Source: Ophiothrix spiculata (taxonomy: Eukaryota; Echinodermata; Ophiuroidea; Amphilepidida; Ophiotrichidae). Taken from it: a stretch of DNA of 57,018 bases. Location: assembly GCA_000969725.1 (NCBI GenBank), contig JXSR01S011648.1. One strand, written 5' to 3'. This document shows, piece after piece, positions 26,619-39,496 of this stretch; the stretch's first letter is position 1; the number at the start of each line of letters is the position of its first letter. The notes under the pieces were generated by a model. That model searched no databases. It had not been told where the DNA came from and saw only the letters and a program-made list of their open reading frames with translations. Made by a program: the position numbers and the translations under genes.

Positions 26619-26767
26619 TGGTGGATTCAGAGTCTGTCGATATGCATCGATCGATGCCCATCAACACGCAGTCTTTAACACGCGCTATTCCTTATGCGTT
26701 GTGCGTGTAAAGACTGCGAGTCGATGGGCATCGATCGATGCATATCGTCAAGACTCTGAATAAACCA
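26619..26767. mobile_element. 149-base PIF/Harbinger-type MITE
   Basis: Nearly a full palindrome: ATTCAGAGTCT and CGATATGCATCGATCGATGC recur as reverse complements at the other end. It is flanked by TTA on both sides (26616-26618 and 26768-26770). The empty site in copy 2 near 21256 reads TTCCTTAGTCTTCC. A 3-base TTA duplication is characteristic of the PIF/Harbinger superfamily. Confidence 0.87.
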
Positions 26768-27833
26768 TTAGTCTTCCGGCTGTGTCCTCTATATTGTTTC
26801 TTTGTATTTCATGCAAATATGATCATCAATTTGTTATTTTTATATGGAAATAAAAGTTTGAGATTTGTATAGTTTGCCATATGTTAATGGTAGGTTAATA
26901 CCAGCTTTTATAAGGTCCCAGGGGAGTGGTGGTGCCACAACAGGGAGGATTGGAGTGGGGGGCATGGGAGCAATTGCCCCTCCCCCAAAAGGATTTCTAG
27001 AAACTTTTTTTAAAAAGGGAAAGGGATAAAGAAAAAGAAAAAGAAAGAGAGGACTACAAAAACTTGTCAGGAATGCTTTCAAAAATCTTTACAAATGTTA
27101 CTTTGTATCAAATTTTGGATAAGAAATTGAAAATAATATTGTTATGAGTCGTCTGTGGTCTTGTGAGACCTTTTTTGCCTGTCGGTTTTCAAAAGCTACA
27201 TCAAATAGTTTTAGTATAATATTGAATGAAATTTTGATCAAAAGAGATTTGTTTTGGGCAAAAAGTGTGATAAATTTGTTATATGGTTCAATGTTGTCAT
27301 ATAAAAAAAAGGAAATATCACCCACTCAATGCCATTACCAGGTTAAGCTACATGCTACCTGAATATGCCACTTCACACACACAATAATTGTCCACACCAT
27401 ACCTCTACTTCAACAAACCAAATGTCAACAATTTCATTTTCTAGTAAAAAGATAAGAATAAAACCAAAATAAATTTTTGAAAGTAAATCAAATGTTTCAG
27501 TAACACTTTCTTCAGCATCCTTCTCAATTGTAAGAGTTGATATCAGTGACTAAACAGCTACACAAAAGGGCAACACAACAGTTAATTCATCTGTCAAACA
27601 AGCACCCCTAGATAGTCTCCATCTCTGTCTGATCCGATTTACAGTAATTTCATTAAGAATTCTAACATTTAAAAGTCCGGGATAAAGTTTCAAAAAGGAG
27701 ATATTCATTTGAAGACTACAGGTCAATCGAAGGCAGTATTTTGTTACTGTCCCAGCAGAAATTTAACTTAATATTACTAAGACTAATGAATCATGAGACA
27801 CTGATAACAGGATAGATCAGGATTACTCCTGAG

Positions 27834-28155
27834 CCCAGGGGGGGTGGGGTTCTTACTGACAAATGGTATACGGGGTGCTCAAAGGTTTTGGGGTGCATTT
27901 TCGTAATTTTTGGTATATTGATGGGTGGGTTTTTGTCACAGACCAAATGCGGCCAATTGCAAAATTGGGTGTATTTAGGACAATTTTGCCAAAAAAACAC
28001 CAAATTTTTCCAAAATTGGCTGCTTTTTCTAGAAAAATGGTATAGAGATGGATCACAAAATCACACTTTTTGGGGTATAGAGATGGTCAAAATTCTGAAG
28101 TCTACATTGAGCATCCCCGTACAATTTTTTTTTAAAGAACCCCCCCCCCCCCGGG
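27834..28155. mobile_element. 322-base hAT-type element with G/C-run ends
   Basis: Exact 8-base duplication CTCCTGAG at 27826-27833 and 28156-28163. The empty site near 36908 has this sequence once. The ends are inverted: a G-rich left end through GTGGGGTTCTT, and a right end with AAGAAC followed by 14 C. The interior repeats a GTATAGAGATGG motif. The 8-base duplication fits hAT; no coding capacity. Confidence 0.85.
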
Positions 28156-29149
28156 CTCCTGAGTCTCATTTGACAAGTTAGGGGTTCTTATACAAGCCTT
28201 GGCTCAAGTGCTCAAGTGTGTGAACTACATACAATTTTTTCTTCATTCCTTTTTTCCTTGTGTAAATATTTTATTTCACAACTTCAAAGCCATTGCAGCT
28301 CATTGCCAAGTTCTGCTTTGAAAACATTTTGAATTATTTAGTCTTTCATGATGTATTTTCAGTAATTGGCATATTGTCTCTAATTCACAATAAATAATAT
28401 CAATGTATATTTTACAATTTACATGATTTATGATGATGTCCAAACTTGATGGATGGCATGTATCCTCAAGTAGTCTGTTTTAAGGTAATCAGAATCTTTC
28501 ACATCATTCTTAAATGCTTAATTGCATGACTGATAACACATGATAAACATGAAGTGCTGTTTTTCCCCATTTTTTTTTGTTACAAGAAAAGCTTAATTCA
28601 GCTTCTTATCAAAATACACCAACAATTTTATAATCGTATAATGAAACAACTGATTTAAGCAACTTTTGAGTAATGCACAAGAATGATGTGAAACATATGC
28701 TAAAGAAGCATCAAATTAACATTTTTAAATGTTGTGGTTTTTTAAAGAGATTTTCAATGTTTCACTGCTGGAATCATGTTTTGATGGGTATAGGATATAA
28801 AAAAAACTTGATTCTCAACAATTACTGGTGGAATTTATTGAGTAGTCTGGTAGAAAATGTTATTCTTAAAAAGTTTGAAAATCATTGCTCAAAAATTCCA
28901 AATATCTTTCAGTAGTCTTTCTTGCCCCAAAAGTATGAGATGTTGCTGATGGAATTCTTTCTCTTCAAGAATTGTTTCAATTTTGCTAAAGGCTGTGATA
29001 CAAATGGCACATTGCTAAATCTATTCTCATTATGATAAAAACATGTTTTACATTAACAGCTAGAGTAACAAATATTAGCATAAACACTACAGAAACATAA
29101 CAAAAGAAAACAAACAAACACACACATTAAAGAAAACACTATGGAAAAC

Positions 29150-29501
29150 CCATAGATTTAAAGGGGAGATACAAGGCAATCCGCCATTTTTATTCCGGCA
29201 TGGAGACAAAATTGGGGGTATTCGGGTATTTGCCGATAGCTTGCCGATGATGCATCGCACCTTGTCATAATGCGCGAATATTGAAGCATGCACACACGCT
29301 TTGCGTGCAGGTTGGCGTATCATTCGCGTAAAGTATTATTTGCGCAGGTTGTTTCTACGCGTAACTAAGTCTCGGCACTCAGAGTTGATTTTGCCGCGTA
29401 CCGAGTTGGACCCGAATACCTCCAATTTGAGCTCCATGGCTGACGACGCCATTACACGGGCCGGTATACAAAGCCTGGTATCTCCCCCTCTATATCTATG
29501 G
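29150..29501. mobile_element. 352-base TIR element with 6-base target duplication
   Basis: The ends CCATAGATTTAAAGGGG and (reverse complement) CCATAGATATAGAGGGGG are inverted repeats, bounded by GAAAAC at 29144-29149 and 29502-29507. The empty site CTATGGAAAACCTAA is in copies 1, 2 and 5. The interior is markedly richer in CG than the intron. The superfamily is uncertain. The frame 29301-29693 is fortuitous. Confidence 0.82.
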
Positions 29502-30613
29502 GAAAACCTAATAAAACAAAATAAAACAACAACAAAAAAGATTGTTTGGAGAAGAATGGCAATAACTTCTTTTGTAACAATTCTGGTAATATCTTACTCT
29601 ATTATCTATGCATCAGTATATAATAAGTTCTTACAACTACACAAAAAGAAGTCTTCGATGACGCACGATCAAGTTACTGTAAATTTTACCTGATACTTTT
29701 CATTCATCAGGCAAACAACAAGCTCCTATAAATAGTCTCCATCTCCGCCTGATCAGATTTCTACTAATTTCATTAAGAATTCTATAGCTTAAAATGGGAG
29801 AAGCTTTCACAAAGGAGATATTCAAACAAAACTACAGGTCAAGGGGAGACAGTGTTTTGTTACTGTCCCAACAGAAATTTCACTTAATATACCTCACAGT
29901 TGTGAAACGAATGAAACTGACAACAATGGGATGCATTTAAGTTTATTTGATTTTAACTTTGAATTCAGATATCGCTTGCCTTGCAATATAATAAGTTGAA
30001 AAGAATAATGGTGGTGTTTGTTACTTTGTGATTTGTTTTCAATAAAGCATCAGATTGGAATATCATTAGGCCAAAAACAAATTTGGCTCAGAAACCCGCG
30101 CGCATTGCTATGTGAAAATGAATTTAGCATGTAGAGTTATGCGCTGGTCTTTCTCTCTTTTTTTTTATCGAGAGTAATCCAGCAATCGACTGTTTTCTGG
30201 GTTACTGTCATCTGTTGTAATTTTAAATTGAATTTTACATTTTATTTCAACTGTCAAGGCTTCGGGATCATACTTAGAAACTAGGCACTTCACACATGTA
30301 ATTTTTTTTTTTTTTTTTTAAGGCGTACCGCTTAGCTTTTATGCAAACAGCTTCTGAGACAAACCTTTTTTTTCTTGGCCTTAGCTATATAAATCTAACC
30401 AAATGGAAGAAAACTGTATTATAACATGATTTGGCAAAATAATATCAAATTCAGTTGAAAGCCATGCCATGAATTTCTATTATTGCAATTTGAACTTTGG
30501 TTTAGCAAGGTTTAGTCAGGTTTTGTTAGTTCTTATAAGGACAGGGGCTACATAAGATAATAACCCCACGAAAAACATCCCCCCCCCAAAAAAAAAAAAT
30601 AAATAAATAAAAA

Positions 30614-30708
30614 TCTCAAAGTCCCGTTCTGCATAACAGATTCAACTTATGTATGTCTCTCATTGATAAACTGCATACATCAGACTCTTAAACATTGATT
30701 AATTGTTC
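30614..30708 (+). repeat. Misplaced array fragment next to gap
   Basis: 95 bases that appear identical to 25433-25527 (CTCAAAGTCCCGTTCTGCAT onward) but are out of order within the unit. They sit directly before the N run and after a C-run/A-run low-complexity stretch, which suggests a bad contig end rather than a real duplication. Confidence 0.75.
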
Positions 30709-30758
30709 NNNNNNNNNNNNNNNNNNNNNNNNNNNNNNNNNNNNNNNNNNNNNNNNNN
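30709..30758. other. Assembly gap (50 N)
   Basis: A 50-base N run. The sequence after it resumes inside the right end of the 1.8 kb TIR element, as in copy 1 from about 16495. Confidence 0.99.
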
Positions 30759-30937
30759 GCGATAAATGTCGTTCATCATAACAAAACTATTCACAAGACA
30801 ACCAGAGAATACCAGAGGAAACGGCGATGTTGCTTATTGCAGCGGGCACGCTCTATCCAGCAATACAGGCACTCGCCCAATCGAGCGTACCGCTACATGC
30901 AGCAGTACGCTCGATCGGGCGAGTGGCCCCGACTGTT
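30759..30937. mobile_element. Right end of the 1.8 kb TIR element (second occurrence)
   Basis: Matches 16493-16671 apparently base for base, ending GGCCCCGACTG, then continues into TTTATCAAGGTTTAG as in copy 1. The left end is missing, lost in the gap. The empty version of the same site is also present upstream at about 30495. Confidence 0.85.
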
Positions 30938-31591
30938 TATCAAGGTTTAGTCAGGTTTTGTTAGTTGTGATAAGAACAGGGGCTACAATCGATAATAACC
31001 CCATGAAAAACAAACAAACAAAAAACATACACACACAAATAATAATAAAAACAAAACAAAAAAGAAAGAAATAGATGGCTCAGATCAAATTTTTGAAAGC
31101 AAATGCATAAACAATATTGAAATCTGCAATGGTCTTGGGCTATCAACAAGTACATTTCCAACACTATAGAAAGAAATCCAGTTAGATACGTTAAGCAATC
31201 CTGACAGCTATGTTATTTGTAATAACATAGATAAGTACCCATGCCAAATTCAATTGCTCTTACTTTGTGTGAGAATGCATAAACATTTCATGGTGTTTTT
31301 CTATCAAGAGCAATGTTCTTGATAGAGAGAAAACCACTTTCAGATTGTTTTAAAGTTCTCAATTTTAGAATCCAAACCAAAATAAGTATCAATGGGCGGT
31401 TTGGTGAATGTATACAGCAAGTTGAGTCAATGGGTAAGTTGTCTTAAATGGCTCTAGATTTTTATAGCTTGAAGAAATTTGAAGAATTTTGCTGATTCTT
31501 ATATCTTGGTTCAAGATGAAATTCTTGATTGTTAAGTATCCTACCACCACATCTGTAAACCTTTACAAAGATCAAATCCATGTATCCTAAC

Positions 31592-31804
31592 CAGTGTTTC
31601 TGCTATAGGTTTTTGAGCTTGTGCCAATTCGAGCAAGTTTGACCAAGTTTAAGAGGTGTGTGCGCCAAAATCTGCAACTGTGGGTGAAAATTGTTCCAAT
31701 AAAGCTAGAAAAATATCTTTCTCACACATTTTCAGCAACTCGTTGCGCCAATTTTCACCAATCCTGCGCCAATGGCGTGCCATACGGCCTTAGCGGAAAC
31801 ACTG
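31592..31804. mobile_element. 213-base hAT-type MITE
   Basis: The ends CAGTGTTTCTGCTA and (reverse complement) CAGTGTTTCCGCTA are flanked by exact 8-base duplications ATCCTAAC (31584-31591 and 31805-31812). The empty site is in copy 5 near 40109. CAGTG termini with 8-base duplications are typical of hAT. No transposase; the 88-codon frame at 31621 is fortuitous. Confidence 0.9.
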
Positions 31805-33000
31805 ATCCTAACACTTCACATCTATTCTCTATCATTAGAATACAGTCAGCTATCATACAATGCATAGGGTACACTTATACCATTTGATAATGCTCCTTGT
31901 AATATTCCAAGTAACTACCCATGGTAAGAACTGTGTTCATAAACCAATTGTGATTAAATTTCATGTTCCAGGACATAACCAGTTGGATGCAACAGGCCTT
32001 AAAAAGTTTTTTAAATATCTGTTGGATAACATCCAATATTGCATCAAACATTTACACAAAATTGATATACTATACAACAATGTTGAACTGGCTAACCCGT
32101 TTAAGAAAAAAATCTAAAACAACTTCAGCCTTCCCTAATTTCAAAATCAGTACTCTCAAACACACACACTAAACCTCTCCTCTCTGATCCCAATGCCCAA
32201 TGCATTGGTGGCAAGCACACGGTACCTAATATATCTCTCAAGTTGGTACCATACACAAGCACAAAACTGATTCAGCTACACCTTTCTTTAGAAGACAATC
32301 GTCCAAATATATCCTAAATATTTCTTAAAACACTAAAAATACCCTGATATTGTATGTAATGTTGCATTCACTTCAATGTTATCAACACAAAAAAGCATGT
32401 TCTACAAATAGCATGTTCTCTTCCATATTTTTACATTCCATATTCTCAAGTTATTCAGACATAAATAAACCTTCAGGAAATAAGACCTGTATTATATTTA
32501 CCTTGAAATCAAAAAGCTGCACTACTAACTTATATAAAATTCAAAGAAATACTTCAGATGAACTCATCCCTGATGAAGTCAAGGGTGTTGAATTTACATT
32601 GAAAACATCCATGTGCCACGCTGTTATTGTAAAAGGGGCATATCAATATTTTTGTTCAATGCTTAGTGGGTTCAAGGATATTAAAGCTTTTTGGAAGATG
32701 TTGATCTTAATTGGGGTACTATAGGTTATTAAAGTAAAAAATCATGTGTCATTTTTTATTCAAAATGTCGGTCATTTATTAATAAGGAGAGGCTTAAGAA
32801 GAAAATAAAAGTAACTTTTTATAAAAGCATACAGATATGTCACATTAAACATCATATAATTTTCTAAAACCAGTAGTAATAAGTCCAAGTGTGTGCCCCT
32901 GCACAATTTTTTTTCCGTCCTCTTACCTTGCTTGCATGGAGATATTTTATCTGCCAACCATTGGGATTTATGTTACAAGAGACCCGTGCTTTATATTTGT

Positions 33001-33419
33001 GGGCTGCTCTGGCAAAATGAGAGGAAAGTTGCAAATCTACATTTTGAATAATGGCATCTAAAGTAAAAATAGGGTGAAAAAGTACAATTTTGTTTTTTGG
33101 CCTAAAACAAATTCATGCATAAGTGTTTGTTTACCTATACCTTAAATTTTGAAGGTCAACTTTACCGGGAAGTGAATTATTCTCGGTTAATTGATTGCAT
33201 GTTGCTATGATACACTGTAGTAATCAGAATCTTTGGAATTGATTTGCAGCTAATTTTCATTGCAATATATTTAATGGACTGCTTTGGATTTTGATCTCTA
33301 ATAGAAGGATGGAGAAAGAAAGTGTGACAAACTGTATATCATTTAAAGTTGAGATTAAAATATGTCATAAACTCAATTTTTAAAGTTGCCACTTTCCTCT
33401 CCTTTTGCCAGAGCACCCC
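33001..33419. mobile_element. 419-base TIR element, probably hAT-like
   Basis: The left end GGGCTGCTCTGGCAAAA and right end (reverse complement GGGGTGCTCTGGCAAAA) continue as inverted repeats to GAGAGGAAAGTTGC with slips. The empty site is in copy 5 near 41158. The flanking duplication is eroded (ATATTTGT versus TCATTTAG), so the superfamily is a guess. Confidence 0.72.
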
Positions 33420-36400
33420 TCATTTAGTAAACAACCTGTTATATCCTCAATTTCATGAGGGTTTAATGTACTCATGTAAATATTTAAATTTAATTTCAAG
33501 TTCAAATATATAAATATAAACTTATCTTTTTTGTTATTAAGCTTTGCTTTCCTGATGTATTTGATCATGGAAAGGAACAGTACTTTTCATTATCTCTCCT
33601 ACAGGGTGTATCAAAATGACTAGTACTCAGAATAAATTGATCTTAAAAAATACTTCCCATTCCATTTTGAAATTTACGAGCTAGTGTAATTGATAGAATG
33701 TTTCTTTTTCTTCAATTTGCAAAAAAAAATGAGAGCATTGTGTTGTTTTGTTTCCGAGAATTGGAGGATTATGTAAAGGCGTCATTTTTGAAAACTCGGC
33801 ACAGATTTGATTTGTTGACTTTCCATTTCAATGAAAACAGAAATCAACAACTTTGTCTGCATGTGATTTTAATGTATATTTCCTGTCTTGAAATATCATT
33901 TTACTTAAAAAAATTACAATTACCAGAAATTAATGTTTAAAGTACTGTTCGACTTCTCATGATATGAAGAAAGAACTTAATGACTGTACTAAATACTTAC
34001 ATTGATTAAAACGGAAAATGATACCTGTCTCTAAAATGGAAAATGTTACCTTCTTTATTAAAATAAAGATGTCTTTTTAAACATTTTTTTTTTCACAAAA
34101 TAAGTTCATGGCAGGAAATAATTTGCAGAAATGCCTAAACTATTAAGATATTTACTGATTAAGCAATCTTCCTGTGTGATGACTATTGCATGCTTCATAT
34201 TGCCTATTAATGTACCATTTAACGATAACTTTCTGATGTTCCAATATATCACACGCTTGGACATGTTGGACTGAGCTCAATTTACTTCAAATTTACCAAC
34301 ATAAAGACTCCACACAACATCAATGCTGCCATTTCATGATACCTTTTGATGACTTTATGCTGTATAACAAACAATTTTACATCAAATGTCTTGGACTAGT
34401 CACATGCTAAACACTTACAATTTGAATATTGTGTCTTTGCACATGATATTATAGTACCTTTGTCGAGTATGTAAAAAGGCATTATCTCTTTGAAGTAGAG
34501 TACAATCAACTTGCATTAATCAATATTCAAAATTTGTGTATTAAATGGAAGCTATTGAATTGGCCTTTTTTGAGGAAGAGAATCAAGTAATGCAAACATT
34601 TCTAGAGTTTGAGAAAAAAAACACACAAAGTTGAGTACTAATCTTGTTGATACATGCTGTAGAGGGTGGTCAAAGTGGAGGTCCATGTAGGAACAAACTG
34701 TACCTATTTTGTATACAAATGATTTTTGTGTAGTTATTGCCTTTCAACAAATATTCACTTTTGCCTGCAATGTTATATTATATTACTTTCATTGTGAAAT
34801 ATGCACACAAATTGTGGAAGTACATGGAAAATGTATTTGCCTAGTAATAGTACAAATTCATCTCTTTGCCATAATAGGTGTATATTAAGTTTAGCTATTA
34901 ACCCAATGCATGACAAGAAATAATTGATTTATTTTCCATAAGTAAATGGGTTATCTCCATAAATAGTGCACAATCACAATAAGAATATTTATAAGCTAAA
35001 ACATTTACTACCACGGCAGTAAAACCAAATGTCAGTGATTAAATGATAGCACTCCACATGCTTTAATGCTAACATCAGTCAATTACTTTTCCCCAATGTA
35101 ATTCCAATAACATATGCACATGGCTTCTTTCTGAAACTTAATTCAGTCATTCATCCCAATTTGCAACCAAATTCCCCAATCTAATTCTCAAAGTCCCTAT
35201 CTGCATAACAGATTCAACTTATGTCTGTCTCACATTGATAAACTGCATACATCAGACTCCTAAACATTGATTAATTGTTCAGTCCTTCAGGGCACGAATG
35301 CATCAAAAGCTTGAGCACAAATCTTTTCTAAGTTACAAAAAATAAATTGCAAACACTACAGACTCTTCAAAATATGATGCTAAATTTTTTATTATCGAGT
35401 CAAATCAATAGTAAATGTGACATTGATAAACTATAGATTATATATACCATGGAGTTATATGAAGTAGTTGACATTTACTTTCATATATTACCTAATATTC
35501 TTCACTTTGTGGGTAGATAAATGTACAAAAGGGAATCAACTTTTCATTCTTTTTTAATTCATTTATGTTAAAAAAATGATGACAAATTTTCTCATCTACA
35601 AAGTAATTACAAGGGTCATTCAAAAAGTTCTACCTGTTGTATCATAACTTTTGTTCTATTTAAGGTAGCTATGGAAAACTAGCACGAAATAGCTAAGAAT
35701 GTCATCCACACAGTGTGAAATAATCATATCAATACCTTTTAGTTTTCTTTAGGTGACCTGAAAACCACAATAAGGTTTGGTACACCAGAAACAGCGAAAT
35801 ATTTAATGACATTGCACCTGAAATCATATGTGCAGCTAATGTATGAACAATCATCTCAAAATTCATGTAAGTTACAGAACAAATTTGAAATGAAAGTGTA
35901 CCTAACAGTTCAACAAGTCATTTGTCACTGATAAAGTAAACTTGTTACTGATAGAAATTACCCAGAATCATAATATTTTAAACGATGTCTGGTACCCTCT
36001 CAGGTTACAAATGTCAGTATAGTGTGTTTCTCTATTGTGTCACTTTAAAAAAAAAACATTAAAAGGGTTAAAACAAAAAAGGAAAAGAAAGAGAGGACTA
36101 GAAAAACTTGGCAGGAATGCTTTACAAATGTTACTTTGTATCAAATTTTGGTTAAGAAATTGACAATAATATTGTTATGAGTCATCTGTGCACTTGTGAG
36201 ACCTTTTTTTGCTTGTCAGTTTTCAAAAGCTACATCAAAACATTTTAGTATAATATTGAATGAAATTTTGATTAAAAAAAAATTGTTTTGGGCAAAAAGT
36301 GTGATAAATTTGTTATATGGTTTGATGTTGTCATATGAAAAAAAGAAAATATCACCCACTCAATGCCATTACCAGGTTAAGCCAGCCACCTGCTACCTGA

Positions 36401-39070
36401 ATATAATATGTCACTTCACACACACAATAATTTTCCATACCATACCTCTACTTCAATAAACCAATTGTCAACAATTTCATTTTCTAGTAAAAAGATAAGA
36501 ATAAAACCAAAATAAAACCTTGAAAGTAAATCAAATGTTTTAGTAACATTTTCTTTATCATCCTTCTCAAATGTAAGAGTTGATATCAGTGACTAAACAG
36601 CTACACAAAGGGCAATCTTCCACAACTGATGACCAATTACTGCAAATTCTACATGATACTTTTTATTCATCTGTCAAACAAGCACCCTAGATATATTCCA
36701 TCTCTGTCTGATCCAATTTACAGTAATTTCATTAAGAATTCTAACATTTAAAAGGCTAAAGACCGGGATAAAGTTTCAAAAAGGAGATTTTCATTTGCAG
36801 ACTACAGGTCAATCGAAGGTAGTATTTTGTTACTGTCCCAGCAGAAATTTAACTTAATATTACTAAGACTAGTGAATCATGAGACACTGATGACAACAGG
36901 ATAGATCAATGCTTACTCCTGAGTCTCATTTGGCAAGATAAAGGTTCTTATACAAGCCTTGGCTCAAGTGCTCAAGTGTGTGCACTACATACAATTTGTT
37001 TCTTCATTCCTTTCCCTTGTGTAAATATTTTATTTCACAACTTCAAAGCCATCGCAGCTCATTGCCAAGTTCTGCTTTGAAAATATTTTGAATTATTTAG
37101 TCTTTCATGATGTATTTTCAATAATTGACATGTTATCTCAACTCAGTTTGGATTTCAACTGCATCACACTCCATCATCAATCATAAGCCAATATTAGGCC
37201 TATAATTCATTTTGAAGTTCAAAAAATTTCCTATGGGTCACATTTATTATATTCACAATAAATCATATCAATGTACACTTTACAATTTACATCATTTATG
37301 ATGATGTCCAAACTTGATGGATAGCATGTATCCTTAAGTAGTCTTTTTTAAGGTAATCAGAATCTATCACATCATTCTTAAACGTTTGCATGACTGATAA
37401 AGCATGATAAACATGAAGTGCTTTTTTCCCATTTTGTTTGGTTACAAGAAAAGCTTAATTCAGCTTCTTATCAAAATACATCAACAATTTTATAATCATA
37501 AATGAATCAACTAATTTAAGCAACTTTTGAAAAATGCACATGAATGATGTGAAATATGAGCTAAAGAAGCATCAAATTAACATTTTTAAATGTTGTGACT
37601 TTTTTTAAAACCCACAAGTTTTTTTAAAGAGATTTCCAATGTTTCACTGCTGGAGTCATGTTTTGATGGGTATAGGATATAAAAAACTTGATTCTCAACG
37701 ATTACTGGTGGCACTTATTGAGAAGTCTGGTAAAAAACGGCTTGAAAATCATTGCTCAATATCCAAATGTCTTTCAGTGGTCTTTCTTGCCCCAAAAGTA
37801 TGAGATGTTGCTGATGGAATTCTTTCTCCTCAAGAATTGCTTCAATTTTATTGCTAAAGGCTGTGATACAAATGGCATATAGCAAAATTTATTCTCATCA
37901 TGATAAAAACATGCATTACATTAACAGCTACAGTAACAAATATTAGCAGAAACACTACAGAAAACATAACAAAACAAAACAAACAATCAAAAAGAAAACA
38001 CTATGGAAAACCTAACAAAAAAAAAAAAAAAAAAAGATTGTTTGGAGAAGAATGTAAATAACTTCTTTTGTAACAATTCTGGTAATATCTTACTCTATTA
38101 TCTATGCATCAGTATATAATAAGTTCTTACAACTACAAAGAAAAAAGTCTTCGATGACTCACGATCAAGTTACTGTAAATTTTACCTGATACTTTTTATT
38201 CATCAGGCAAACAACAAGCTCCTATAAATAGTCTCCATCTCTGCCTGATCAGATTTCTACTAATTTCATTAAGAATTCTATAACTTAAAACGGGAGAAGC
38301 TTTCACAAAGGAGATATTCATACAAAACTACAGGTCAAGGGGAGACAGTATTTTTTTACTGTCCCAACAGAAATTAACTTAATATACCTCACATTTGTGA
38401 AACACATGAAACTGACAACAATGGGATGCATTTAAGTTTATTTGATTTTAACTTTGAATTCAGATATCGCTTTCCTTGCAATATAATAAGTTGAACAGAA
38501 TAAAGGTGGTATTTGTTACTTTGTCATTAGTTTTCACTAAAGCATCAGAAAAGAATATCATTAGGCCAAAGAAAAAAAAGGTTTGCCTCAGAAACTCGCG
38601 CTCATTGCTATATGAAAATGAATTTAGCGTGTAGCGCTTTTCTTTCTCTCTTTTTTTTATTGAGATTAATCCAGCGATCGACTGTTTTGCTGTCATCTGT
38701 TGTAATTTTACATTGAATTTTACGTTTTATTTTTGTCAAGGCTTCGAGATCGTACTTAGAAACTAGGCACTACGTTTGGCGATCCAAAGTTTCAAGTGTA
38801 AAAAAAAAAACATATTGCATACCGCATAGCTGATTTCCAATTTTTTTTTTAAACGCATACCGCTTAGCTTTTTTGCAAATGGTTTCTGAGACAAACCTTT
38901 TTTTTCCCTTGGCCTTAGCTATATAAATCTAACCGAAATGGAGAAAACTGTATTATAACATGATTTAGCAAAATAATATCAAATTCAATCGAAAGCCATG
39001 CCATGAATTTCTATTATTGCAATTTGCAATTTGGTTTAGCAAGGTTTAGTCAGGTTTTGTTAGTTGTGAT

Positions 39071-39496
39071 CAGGTTCACTGGCTTCCAGTACAAAAACGC
39101 ATTAAATTCAAGATCATGTTGTATATTTTTAAATGCCTAAACGGACTTGGTCCAGATTACTTAACTGATTCTTTAACCCGGTATAGATCAGCTCGTGCAG
39201 GATTAAGATCAGCCTGTGATACATCACTCTTAACTGTGCCAAAGGTTAGCTCTAAATCACTCAAATCTGCTGCAGATAAATGTTTTTCCTTGGCTGGACC
39301 AAAACTATGGAACAATCTTCCAGTTTCTGTCAGATCTTCAGTGTCACTGCCTGTTTTCAAAAGGTCTCTGAAAACATTCCTTTATAACCATCGAGTTTGC
39401 TGCATTGTTCATATCTTCCTTTGTTATCTTTTTGTCATCATGCGCCGTGATCTAATAGAATCGCGGTATAAAAATTTTGTGTATGTATGTATGTAT
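39071..39496 (+). mobile_element. L2-like LINE 3' fragment (reverse transcriptase C-terminus)
   Basis: The open frame at 39116-39574 and the codons before it read FTGFQYKNALNSRSC-like sequence, then LYIFKCLNGLGPDYL, LRSACDTSLLTVPK, CFSLAGPKLWNNLP and VFKRSLKTFLYNH. This is the C-terminal tail that follows the reverse transcriptase in L2/CR1-group LINEs. The 3' end is a TATG repeat, as is usual in L2. Exact 8-base duplications GTTGTGAT flank it (39063-39070 and 39497-39504). The empty site is at ~16697 and ~30961. It is 5'-truncated and cannot move alone. Confidence 0.9.

Larger units (their letters stand above)
24328..34705 (+). repeat. Intronic tandem array, copy 4 (full length)
   Basis: Begins with the same entry segment as copy 1 (GGTCTAAGTAAATGTACCTG) and runs through the whole unit. 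Insertions private to it are at 26619, 27834, 29150, 31592 and 33001. It holds a 50-base gap at 30709-30758, next to a suspected misjoin. Confidence 0.85.

Noticed and set aside
28673-28915. Short frames recurring between array copies (28673, 37688, 27144, 36196 and others)
   Set aside because: Length and frame are not kept between copies and indels are not in threes, so they are chance frames in duplicated non-coding DNA.
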